Source: a virus. Taken from it: a stretch of DNA of 21,634 nt. The position numbers and the translations under genes were made by a program. Shown one piece after another: positions 6,117-13,319 of this stretch. The stretch is taken from IMG/VR virus record IMGVR_UViG_3300044825_003266, positions 1-21,634 of that record; one strand, given 5' to 3'. How positions within the stretch are numbered: position 1 is the first letter of the stretch; the number at the start of each line of letters is the position of its first letter. The notes below the pieces were generated by a model. The model did no database searches, was not told the origin of the DNA, and saw only the letters and a list, made by a program, of their open reading frames with translations.

Positions 6117-8411
6117 TCAGGATTGATCGGCGGTATGCACCAACGCGTTCTCGGCAACGCATGTCAGTTCGACCTGCTCAGCCCTGGGCTTGACGCTCAT
6201 GACGCGCGCCAGCTGGGACCAAGACTGCCCAACACCAAAAGCAAAATGCGTTCGCTCACGGTCAGCGCTGACCTGCGGCTCAAAACCGGGCAGCGTTTTC
6301 AGGATGACATGGGAAGCAGTTGAACCCTGCGTGACCTCAATGGCATCGGAGACCGAGCCATCCGGCTTTCGCAGAACGAGGTAGTGAACAGCACCTAACT
6401 GCCAACTCAGCGGCTCAGAACACCGCACAGATCTCGTCTGACTGTCCCAGCTCAAGACCTCTCCACTCAAGCCCCAACGAGGAATGTCGTGACTGATCGC
6501 GATCAAATCACCATAGGTTGGAATCAAACCTTCCAGCTCCGTGCGGAAGGTCACGATTCGTCGGCGATATCGATTAGCCGCCGCGATGTATTTACCCTCT
6601 CGAACGCCCTGAGCTCTATCGGTACAGCCAAACAATCTCACGCGAGCAGGCTTGACAGCTTGGGATCCAGGCAACGCCACTGTGAACTCGTCAGGCTTCC
6701 AGCTCTTGGGGTTGACGTATTCGATCGTGACCGCATCCGCTGTCGCATCGCCTGCCATCAGGTACTGAATCTTCAAGCTGTTGCGCACGATATTTCGTGC
6801 AGAAAAGAGCGCCACCGGGATGGACTTGGGTTCATCGCGAACGATGCGAACAATCCCGCCTTGCAAAAACGGCACGGCACGCCCAGTCCGGGCAATCTGC
6901 CCCAAGGCGTCCCACACCGTCTGATTCTGATCAAACACTGCATTGAAGGTATCCCCTCGAGCCGACCACACCGCATCCAACCGCGCCAAGGCTGACAGGT
7001 CCAATTGCCGGTCAGGCAGACCTGCGCCGTAGCTGGATTTGACGGCATCAGCGAAGGCCCACGCAATCGAGCGGGTGGGTTGCGGTGCAGACCACCCAGA
7101 GCTTGAACTCCAACTTGAGAGCTTGCGCGTCACCAGGCAGTTGACCAACCGTGAGGAACGCTGGGACAAGTTGTCGGTGGCGCGCATCCTAAGCGCTAGG
7201 TAGGTCAGATCAGTGGGCAAATTTGATCCCGCCAAATAGCCCTTGGCTTGCCCCCAGCGCAACTCATGACCAACCCGATTGCTGGTGTCTCGTGCATCAA
7301 GGCGCTGCAAGCGGATCTCATAACGCCCAGGTGTCACCGAATACTTGAACGATAGGCGCTGCGCGGTATTGGTTGCAGCCGAGTAGGTCTCATCTGCTAA
7401 ATGGAGCCATCCAGAAATTGCATCCCCGTCATCGTTGATGCTTCGCACCTCAACCCGCCATTGCACTGATCGGCTTTCCAATGCACCACTGTCATTGGCG
7501 TAGTAGAGGCCTCGCAACATCACCACATCGACACCGACCTGATTGATCTGTGTGCCAACCGGATTTAGGGCAAAGGGGCCAACGATGGCTCCGCTGTCGC
7601 TCACAGCAATCAATTCCTGTCCAGAGACTTCAGGGGCCGAAAGCACGTCAGGATTGAACAATGTGTTCTGGCCGCCTGGCTCGATCACTTGCGCCTGTAC
7701 CTCGGCAAACGAGCTGATCGGGCTATCGTCAATGGACAGCTCCTCAAACTGGAATTGCCCAACACCTATGACGTGCAGTTGATGGAGATACTCCTCGTTG
7801 TTCTCGTACTCTGTATAGGGCATGGTGGCCAGATCTGGGTACACCAGATGGCGGCCATAGATCACAGGCACGGGTTGCGCCAGGCGTCCATAGTTACCCC
7901 GCGCTTGTAAGGAGTACGTCGGGCTGGGGGATGTGGTGTTCGCTGATGCCGAGGGCAAGGCCTGATTTGGCAATGGCACCAGCGCATTGACGAGCACAGA
8001 GCCCGTGACTGCAATCGCAGTTGACGCCACCGCCGTGGCCAGCGTGCCTGAATACCCCATTGAGGCAGCCAGAGCGCCGCCATACGCATTTGCGACGACC
8101 AACACGGCAATCATGAGCACGGTTCTGAGCGGGTTCTTACCGCCACCTCCACCGCCTTGCGGCAGAGTGACCAAGGCCACAACGTCTCCTGCATCGATCG
8201 GCGTCACCGCCCTATGCGCCATCAGTACCGGCTGGCCGTTTTTCAGAATCAACGTGGGTTGATCGAATTCAATGCCATCACGACTCATCCACTGTGCGAT
8301 CGTGGGCGATCCAAACACATGGCTCACCTGCCGATCACTGGGCTCGAACGGATTTCGCATCCAAATGACCAGGCCAGGGCTGGGTAGGCCTGACATGCAA
8401 GCGCTTGTCAT
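6117..8411 (-). CDS. Tail tip / host specificity protein (TipJ, gpJ-like)
   Basis: From ATG 8411 the product is 764 residues. An upstream in-frame ATG at 8540 lies inside the NlpC/P60 gene. The 8411 start has a strong GGAAGGAG site and an ATGA overlap with that gene, so it is preferred. The N-terminal part ends in a Gly-rich stretch (GGGGGGK). A long hydrophobic Ala/Val-rich segment follows (about residues 93-150), as in TipJ-family tail proteins. Then come a QARGNYGRLAQPVPVIYGRH-type conserved region and beta-rich domains to the end. Proteins of this class form the tail tip baseplate and contribute to receptor recognition and DNA passage. It is shorter than lambda gpJ (about 1130 residues) and seems to lack the extended fibronectin-type C terminus. 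The gene is the last of the tail operon and is followed by a terminator. Confidence 0.88.
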   Translation of the reverse strand: MTSACMSGLPSPGLVIWMRNPFEPSDRQVSHVFGSPTIAQWMSRDGIEFDQPTLILKNGQPVLMAHRAVTPIDAGDVVALVTLPQGGGGGGKNPLRTVLMIAVLVVANAYGGALAASMGYSGTLATAVASTAIAVTGSVLVNALVPLPNQALPSASANTTSPSPTYSLQARGNYGRLAQPVPVIYGRHLVYPDLATMPYTEYENNEEYLHQLHVIGVGQFQFEELSIDDSPISSFAEVQAQVIEPGGQNTLFNPDVLSAPEVSGQELIAVSDSGAIVGPFALNPVGTQINQVGVDVVMLRGLYYANDSGALESRSVQWRVEVRSINDDGDAISGWLHLADETYSAATNTAQRLSFKYSVTPGRYEIRLQRLDARDTSNRVGHELRWGQAKGYLAGSNLPTDLTYLALRMRATDNLSQRSSRLVNCLVTRKLSSWSSSSGWSAPQPTRSIAWAFADAVKSSYGAGLPDRQLDLSALARLDAVWSARGDTFNAVFDQNQTVWDALGQIARTGRAVPFLQGGIVRIVRDEPKSIPVALFSARNIVRNSLKIQYLMAGDATADAVTIEYVNPKSWKPDEFTVALPGSQAVKPARVRLFGCTDRAQGVREGKYIAAANRYRRRIVTFRTELEGLIPTYGDLIAISHDIPRWGLSGEVLSWDSQTRSVRCSEPLSWQLGAVHYLVLRKPDGSVSDAIEVTQGSTASHVILKTLPGFEPQVSADRERTHFAFGVGQSWSQLARVMSVKPRAEQVELTCVAENALVHTADQS

Positions 8412-8830
8412 GGCGACTCCTTCCATCGGTAATACCCCTCCACCTGCCAGCCGTGGCTGGCAAGAGAAATCAGTTGCTGAAACACCACCCCAGCTTGCTG
8501 GGCACAGTGCAATACACCGCCACCGTCGGCATCGACCCACACGCCCACATGCACGGGGTGTCGCGACTGACGCATCAAAACCGCATCACCCTGCTGAGGC
8601 ACATCGACCGCCTCCCAACGTTGCCTCTCCGGGTGATTTTTGAACGTATGAAGGACCGTCCGCAGATTCAGTGCATCCACCGGGATCACCGGCAAGTCAC
8701 GACTGAAGTGCGCTTTCTGGACCCATAGAAAAAGGCCCCAGCAGTCAAATGACTCGGGGCCTCTCTCACCTGCAATCCACGGACGACCGATGTACTGGAT
8801 CACCCAACTGGGCGAGTCTTCTTCTGTCAT
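8408..8830 (-). CDS. NlpC/P60 family tail-associated peptidase (gpK-like)
   Basis: The 140-residue product carries the Cys-His-His signature of NlpC/P60 peptidoglycan peptidases. Cys30 lies in ESFDCWG, His94 in HPVHVGVW and His108 in VLHC. In lambdoid phages the gpK homologue sits at the tail tip and is thought to cut stem peptides during DNA entry. The domain fills the protein, with no signal peptide. It starts on an ATGA overlap with the DUF1833-like gene and ends on an ATGA overlap with the tail-tip gene. The order DUF1833-like, NlpC/P60, TipJ is the standard distal-tail arrangement, which supports the assignment. Confidence 0.92.
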   Translation of the reverse strand: MTEEDSPSWVIQYIGRPWIAGERGPESFDCWGLFLWVQKAHFSRDLPVIPVDALNLRTVLHTFKNHPERQRWEAVDVPQQGDAVLMRQSRHPVHVGVWVDADGGGVLHCAQQAGVVFQQLISLASHGWQVEGYYRWKESP

Positions 8831-9369
8831 CGTGCTAATCCAGGAAACTCGGTTGCGGTGTACAAGCGTGACGGAAAAGTCTTGTTGCCGATGTCAGCCA
8901 TGCGTGCCTTGGCCGTGACCCGCTGCACGTCGGCCTCCACCTCGGTGATCACCAACGTGATGGGCGGATCCATCTGTGGGCCACTCAAATCGTTGGAAAG
9001 GTACGGACGGTAAGTCACTTCAATGGGTGATTCCGAAACCGATGCCTCGTCCAAGTGCTTCACGATCTCCCGGGTGACGTTGTCTAGAGTGATCGCAATT
9101 TCTGGAATAGGAGCGATATCTACCGGCGGCAGATCCAACTCAAATCCCATGGCCACAAACTGAACCTGCTGGCCCGCGTTGATTGGCGCTGACGCCTCAA
9201 GCCTTGCAAGCAAGTCTTGCTGATCACGCACCACCCGGATCGCCGTCGAGTTGCCTGCATCATCTTTAAAGTCCGGATGTCGGATCTCTAGGGTATGCAG
9301 GATCACCACATCACAGGGGGCGCTCGCATAGGCTTCCCGTAGCGCCTCAGAAAGTGCGGCATCAGGCAT
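8827..9369 (-). CDS. DUF1833-like minor tail protein
   Basis: The 180-residue product begins ALSEALREAYASAP, a start that I associate with the DUF1833 phage tail family. Strands such as VVILHTLEIRHP and VQFVAMGFELDLP follow, and the C terminus has a beta-rich stretch ending in FPGLAR. Members sit just before the NlpC/P60 gene and are thought to form part of the tail tip, comparable in place to lambda gpL. Its start overlaps the end of the radical SAM gene by eight bases (ATGCCTGA on the - strand). The enzyme cassette is therefore translationally joined to the canonical tail genes. The family name is from memory; the tail role is well supported by context. Confidence 0.8.
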   Translation of the reverse strand: MPDAALSEALREAYASAPCDVVILHTLEIRHPDFKDDAGNSTAIRVVRDQQDLLARLEASAPINAGQQVQFVAMGFELDLPPVDIAPIPEIAITLDNVTREIVKHLDEASVSESPIEVTYRPYLSNDLSGPQMDPPITLVITEVEADVQRVTAKARMADIGNKTFPSRLYTATEFPGLAR

Positions 9370-10783
9370 GTGTCACCCGTACAGGAAATGGTTTGATGGC
9401 TCGCTCCAGCGGCGAAATCGTACTCATGTCACCATTGCTCTCCACAAAGCCGAGATGAATGACATCCACGTCTTTGACAGCATCACGTCGAATGGCGTCA
9501 CCCTCAATACGGGTAAGAATCAAGCCTTGTGTCTGGTAGTAAAGCGCTGCAGCAAGCACCGCCAGGTTGTGACTAAAAGAGTTATCGCACGCGGCCTCCC
9601 AGCAACCATCCTCGAGAAAAAGACATGCGCCTTTACAAAGCTGAGCCACCGGGCAACGGGGGCATTCGCTTCGGGTGCTGAAGTGGTATGCCGTATTGAG
9701 GCTGATGCTTTCAAACTGATCGACATGACCAATTTTGTGATTCGTGGATGCACTCATGTTCTGGCAAGTCATCACATTGCCTTTCATGTCCACCGCAATC
9801 GAATCGTCCCGATCCATACCGCACTTTTGACCTAAAGACGCTAGTGGGCGTGACTGCGCCTGTGAGCGCAAGAACTCATCCACTTTATCGCGCATGGTTC
9901 CAACTGCCATCCCTGAACCAGTGACCAGCTCCCAGAACATTTGGTGCAAATAGCGGTTGTGATCATTTCCATGGAGAGCCAAAGACAGACCGCTCTGGTC
10001 GTAGGGAAGCATCACCTCCTCAGTGGCAAGCACCACGGCCTGGACGGGTAAATCCAACTTTTCAGCAAAGTACAGACGTACCGCCTTGAGCGATTGGTTG
10101 TGGCGATGCAAGACCGTATTGAAGCTCATGCGATCGATTGACATGCGCCGAGTTACCCAGCGTTTGATCTGGGCCAGACTGTCGGGATCGTTCAGTGGGT
10201 CAGGGCCACGGTAAGACTGTGCAGGACCGTCATGCGACAAACCGATACCAACATCGAGCGCCTCGACCCAAGCGAGCTTTTCGTCATCGAAGAGGGAGCC
10301 ATTAGTGACGATGGACAACTGCGCATTCGGGTAGCAAACCTTGACAGCCTCACCCAGAGGTTTGAGAAGCTTCCAATAGACAAAGGGTTCACCACCCCAA
10401 AATTCAATCTTGACGCCAGCGCCCCGACCATCGTCGCCACCTGCAAACCAGCCTTCGAGCTGTTGCATGAATGGGGCGACGTCGTCTGGGTGTCCATCGA
10501 TGTCATGGGGCTGATGCGCTTGAGAGCAATACTGACAGGCATAGTTGCATTTGAGTCCCAATTGCAACTTAAGGTGTTTGATGGCCTTGGACTTCCCAGC
10601 TGGATTGCTAGGGTGATGCAGATGCCAGAACGGTGGCCACCCCATATCCGCCTGCCTTGGGAATACCTGAGGTAGTGGCAAAGGCTCATCGTTGTCAGCC
10701 CAGACAAGACTTGAGTCCGCCGGGTCATAGAGCGCTTGTCGCACAAAGCCGTTCTGGCCGTTGAGAGTGAAGGTGAACTTCAT
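9362..10783 (-). CDS. Radical SAM/SPASM peptide-maturase-like enzyme
   Basis: From ATG 10783 the product is 473 residues. An in-frame ATG 14 codons earlier lies inside the preceding gene. The 10783 start has GAGGAA upstream and an ATGA overlap. The radical SAM motif CNYACQYC (Cys79, 83, 86; CX3CX2C) would hold the [4Fe-4S] cluster that cleaves S-adenosylmethionine. GGEP follows at 130-133. The C-terminal half shows a textbook SPASM pattern: Cys321-X13-Gly-X4-Cys340, then Cys374-X2-Cys377-X5-Cys383-X3-Cys387, then Cys394 or Cys399. This suits two auxiliary iron-sulfur clusters. Enzymes of this class install thioether or other crosslinks, or oxidise residues, in ribosomal peptides or proteins (sactipeptide, ranthipeptide and sulfatase-maturase relatives). 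The N-terminal 70 residues are not a recognisable RiPP recognition element. By operon, the likely substrate is the Cys/Asn-rich fibre encoded upstream; that is inference. Confidence 0.92.
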   Translation of the reverse strand: MKFTFTLNGQNGFVRQALYDPADSSLVWADNDEPLPLPQVFPRQADMGWPPFWHLHHPSNPAGKSKAIKHLKLQLGLKCNYACQYCSQAHQPHDIDGHPDDVAPFMQQLEGWFAGGDDGRGAGVKIEFWGGEPFVYWKLLKPLGEAVKVCYPNAQLSIVTNGSLFDDEKLAWVEALDVGIGLSHDGPAQSYRGPDPLNDPDSLAQIKRWVTRRMSIDRMSFNTVLHRHNQSLKAVRLYFAEKLDLPVQAVVLATEEVMLPYDQSGLSLALHGNDHNRYLHQMFWELVTGSGMAVGTMRDKVDEFLRSQAQSRPLASLGQKCGMDRDDSIAVDMKGNVMTCQNMSASTNHKIGHVDQFESISLNTAYHFSTRSECPRCPVAQLCKGACLFLEDGCWEAACDNSFSHNLAVLAAALYYQTQGLILTRIEGDAIRRDAVKDVDVIHLGFVESNGDMSTISPLERAIKPFPVRVTHA

Positions 10784-10989
10784 GGGTTGAGTTCCTCGAA
10801 CGCGATGGGATAGGCCTCGCGACACACCTTGGCCAAATCGGCACTGGGCAGCGTCTTGAGATTGAAGATGTGACGGCCAGAAACTTTGCCGTCCGGATTG
10901 ACGACCAAAACGGTCATCACCAGATTCGATTCATCGACCTGGACCACTTCGACGGCGTAGCCTTGACGGACTGAAAGATCGAGGCTCAT
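10780..10989 (-). CDS. Small 69-residue protein of the fibre-modification cassette
   Basis: This short gene is held between the second oxygenase and the radical SAM gene by ATGA overlaps on both sides, so it is very likely real. A GGAG site lies eight bases before its ATG. The sequence starts with alternating hydrophobic residues (YAVEVVQVDESNLVMTVLVV), then a turn (NPDGKVSG) and a strand. It closes with a helix-like stretch (SADLAKVCREAYPIAFEEL). That beta-rich then helical order is unlike the winged-helix of PqqD-type peptide chaperones. It could still serve as an adaptor presenting substrate to the enzyme. There is one Cys. I recognise no family; any adaptor role is inference from size and place. 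Confidence 0.75.
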   Translation of the reverse strand: MSLDLSVRQGYAVEVVQVDESNLVMTVLVVNPDGKVSGRHIFNLKTLPSADLAKVCREAYPIAFEELNP

Positions 10990-11714
10990 TGAATGGACTC
11001 CATTGGGTTGTTTGGGGATTGGGCTTTGGCGTGAGCACGGATTTGCTCGGCAGACCAGGTCAGATCACCACCTCGATCATCTCGGTGCGTGAAGCGCACA
11101 TTGGTGACGATGGCGACCTTGTCGCTCTCGGGATCGAACAATGGAAACGTGGAGTGCTCCAGATAGCCCGGGAAAATGAATAACGCCCCTTGGCGGGGCG
11201 TTTGTGCGAAGAGCTTGTTTTCATGTCGGAGCATCCAGTTTGCTTGCACCGGCCTGGGATCGTGGAAACACAATGCACCGGGCAGGCCAACGGCATCTCG
11301 CCCTTCACCTGATCCAAGATGTACTCGGGGGTAATAGGTGACCACCAACTGATTTCCAACATGCCTGTGGGGAATGGCCCATTTGCCAAGTCCCCGCTGA
11401 CGATTCACGAAGGTGTTGTAGGTGATGGCCAACTCAGAAGGATCGAGTGATGGATACGCTTGACGAACATAGGTGGCGACTCGCTGTTCGACTGCTTCAA
11501 GCAAGCGCAACAGTGCTTGACTGGGTTGGTCGCGCATCATTGAGACGGTGTCGGCTCGATGGGCCATCTTGGCTGAGGTTCGTGTGTGACGCTCGTAGAA
11601 AAATTCAGCCTCCTGTGCCAAGGTCTCCCGTACATCCTCCAACTCTGAGAGTTGGTCAACCAGCACATGACTGGGCCAGAGGCTAAGAAGCTGATATGAA
11701 TTACTTGCCATCAT
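10986..11714 (-). CDS. Fe(II)/2-oxoglutarate-dependent oxygenase-like protein
   Basis: The 242-residue product has a C-terminal half resembling the double-stranded beta-helix oxygenases related to prolyl hydroxylases and the putative 2OG-Fe(II) oxygenase families. PHRHVGNQLVVTYYP (115-129) supplies His116/His118. GALFIFPGYLEHSTFP (176-191) is a typical strand-turn segment carrying His187. VAIVTNVRF (200-208) supplies Arg208, in the place of the 2-oxoglutarate anchor. The N-terminal 100 residues are mostly helical. Such enzymes hydroxylate amino acid side chains or small molecules using O2 and 2-oxoglutarate. It starts on an ATGATG that overlaps the preceding stop; either Met could be used. 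Neighbours point to a protein or peptide substrate in the fibre cassette. The fold call is fairly strong; the metal-ligand assignment is by eye. Confidence 0.75.
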   Translation of the reverse strand: MMASNSYQLLSLWPSHVLVDQLSELEDVRETLAQEAEFFYERHTRTSAKMAHRADTVSMMRDQPSQALLRLLEAVEQRVATYVRQAYPSLDPSELAITYNTFVNRQRGLGKWAIPHRHVGNQLVVTYYPRVHLGSGEGRDAVGLPGALCFHDPRPVQANWMLRHENKLFAQTPRQGALFIFPGYLEHSTFPLFDPESDKVAIVTNVRFTHRDDRGGDLTWSAEQIRAHAKAQSPNNPMESIQ

Positions 11715-12505
11715 TGAGTCAAATCTCCATCAAGAATCATCTGGATTGGGTGTTTGCAACCGTAGAAGCGGTTCGGTCGATACGTCCTGGTTAGATGGTC
11801 AAACTCGATCCATGGCCAGACGCTGAAATGCACACTGCAACGACCGCCCAAACAGGAATTCCGATTGACCAAGGTATGTTCGTAACCAGAGCAGTTCATC
11901 CAAAGGCACTCACCCGGGTTAAAACACAGGTCATCCTGCCCATCAATCGACAGGACCACGCCCGGCGACACAGCAAGGCAAATGTCCATTCTGAGTTCTT
12001 CAAAGATCGAGGTGTCTCGGTGCGGATACACCAGAGGCTTGTCGCGACGATTGGGTGGCACAAGCACTGTCAGCCGACCCGACCCAACGGTCAGCTTGAA
12101 CTGATCGAGCATCGTCCCAATGAACTGGGATCGCCCGACCTCCGAGCGATGCACAAACGCCAAATGGTCGGCACCGCTGTACCGACATGGATCCTTGTCC
12201 AGGTAGGGATCCATAGCCTTAACTGGATGCCCCGTATGAGCCAACGACAAGTTGCGAAAACGTCCCGGACTGGCTGCACTGATTTGGGATTCCCAGATCA
12301 ACGATTCGAAGCGATCAAATGCCTCTGCAAATGCGTGCTCTAGATTGGATGGCACCTGCACACCAGGCACGTCCCTGATCGCCACGAGACGCTCAAGCTC
12401 CGGATTCGAAACAGCCTCGATGGCTTTCTCAAAATCTGTCGCTTTCCGCAGGTACGCCGCAACCGTCATGTGGTTCGGGATGCTGTCCGCATGCACCGCC
12501 CACAT
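11711..12505 (-). CDS. Aspartyl/asparaginyl beta-hydroxylase-like protein
   Basis: From ATG 12505 the product is 264 residues. A GTG one codon upstream is less likely, because GGAGG is best spaced (six bases) for the ATG. The C-terminal part fits the AspH-type Fe(II)/2-oxoglutarate fold: YPHRD (160-164, His162 and Asp164), a strand RMDICLAV (172-179), then FNPGECLWMNCSGYEHTLVN (196-215) with His210, and Arg222 in GGRCSVHFSVWPW. The spacing of about 48 residues between the two His, with an Arg 12 residues later, is close to that of AspH enzymes. Members hydroxylate the beta carbon of Asp or Asn in proteins. The neighbouring fibre ends in a tract where Asn alternates with Cys, a natural candidate substrate. 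The N-terminal 110 residues are unassigned. It overlaps both neighbouring genes. Confidence 0.75.
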   Translation of the reverse strand: MWAVHADSIPNHMTVAAYLRKATDFEKAIEAVSNPELERLVAIRDVPGVQVPSNLEHAFAEAFDRFESLIWESQISAASPGRFRNLSLAHTGHPVKAMDPYLDKDPCRYSGADHLAFVHRSEVGRSQFIGTMLDQFKLTVGSGRLTVLVPPNRRDKPLVYPHRDTSIFEELRMDICLAVSPGVVLSIDGQDDLCFNPGECLWMNCSGYEHTLVNRNSCLGGRCSVHFSVWPWIEFDHLTRTYRPNRFYGCKHPIQMILDGDLTQ

Positions 12506-13308
12506 CACACCACCTCCACAGTAGCACCGACCTTATGGCTGAAATATTTGAACCCAACCTTAATAAGGCCCTGATCCTGCGGCTCCAGTCCCAAAGCAAT
12601 CCATTTGAAGTTTGCGATACCGCCAACAATCGGCACCTTGGTCTTAGGCAGAAAACCTGCCTCACACTCCAGATACAGAACACCACTGCGCGTTTCAATC
12701 GCAGGCATGTCATTGGTTTCATAGACGGGTTGAATCAACCGCACTGTGCATGTAACGGCTTCGCCTGCAGTACAAGCATTCGGCACATCCAACTCCAGAG
12801 AAGGCAGTACAGCGTTGTAGAGCGACACCCTGGATCGCACTTCGAGAAACTCCTCAAATCCCTCCGGTGGCATTGATTGCGGTGCGTACACAAGGACCGC
12901 CACTTCTTCGATTGGGCTGTCTTCAAAGGGAACGAAAAATAGCACCGTACGCGGATGCAACGGACGCCCCAGTAGGAATGGGTTTTTGTGCAGATTCGTC
13001 TGCGGGAACACCGAATGCATATGCCCCAGGTCTTCCCAGCCAAAGCGGGCCTCCAATGCCCAATTGGTATGGATTCCCCAATGCTTGCCCAGATCGATAT
13101 GCTGCTTGATGGCTGCTGGATCGAACACGAAGGGGCGTGAGCCATATTCCTTTTCATTTGTCTCTGGGTTGATTCGCCAAGGAGTCACCGTAATCGTCTG
13201 AGCTTGCTCATCCCGCTCAACGCGGTAGCTCACTGGAAACGCCCCAAACGATTCGGCGGGGGAAGGAATATTGAACAGGCGACCGCCCACAGTAGTTGAA
13301 TTCGTCAT
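12505..13308 (-). CDS. Unknown 267-residue fibre-associated protein, Ig-like C terminus
   Basis: The gene begins 11 bases after the Cys/Asn-rich fibre, using a GAGGAG site that overlaps the fibre stop. It ends overlapping the hydroxylase-like gene. The N-terminal part (about residues 1-160) is Pro/aromatic-rich, with His-containing stretches (DLGHMHSVFP, NLHKNPFLLGRPLHP), and resembles no enzyme I know. The C-terminal 100 residues look like an immunoglobulin-type beta sandwich: LPSLELDVPNACTAGEAVTC, a central SGVLYLECEAGFLPKTKVP and the final FKYFSHKVGATVEVV. It may be a structural partner or cap of the fibre, or a scaffold for modification. It lacks a signal peptide, as expected for a virion protein. 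Function unknown. Confidence 0.7.
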   Translation of the reverse strand: MTNSTTVGGRLFNIPSPAESFGAFPVSYRVERDEQAQTITVTPWRINPETNEKEYGSRPFVFDPAAIKQHIDLGKHWGIHTNWALEARFGWEDLGHMHSVFPQTNLHKNPFLLGRPLHPRTVLFFVPFEDSPIEEVAVLVYAPQSMPPEGFEEFLEVRSRVSLYNAVLPSLELDVPNACTAGEAVTCTVRLIQPVYETNDMPAIETRSGVLYLECEAGFLPKTKVPIVGGIANFKWIALGLEPQDQGLIKVGFKYFSHKVGATVEVV

Positions 13309-13319
13309 CTCTCAACTCC

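Noticed and set aside
8412-8540. Upstream extension of the tail-tip gene to an ATG at 8540
   Set aside because: It would run through the NlpC/P60 gene; the ATG at 8411 has a strong ribosome binding site and the usual ATGA overlap.
10192-10746. A 184-codon - strand frame overlapping the radical SAM gene in another frame
   Set aside because: The radical SAM frame holds all catalytic motifs; the alternative has no motif and no start signal.
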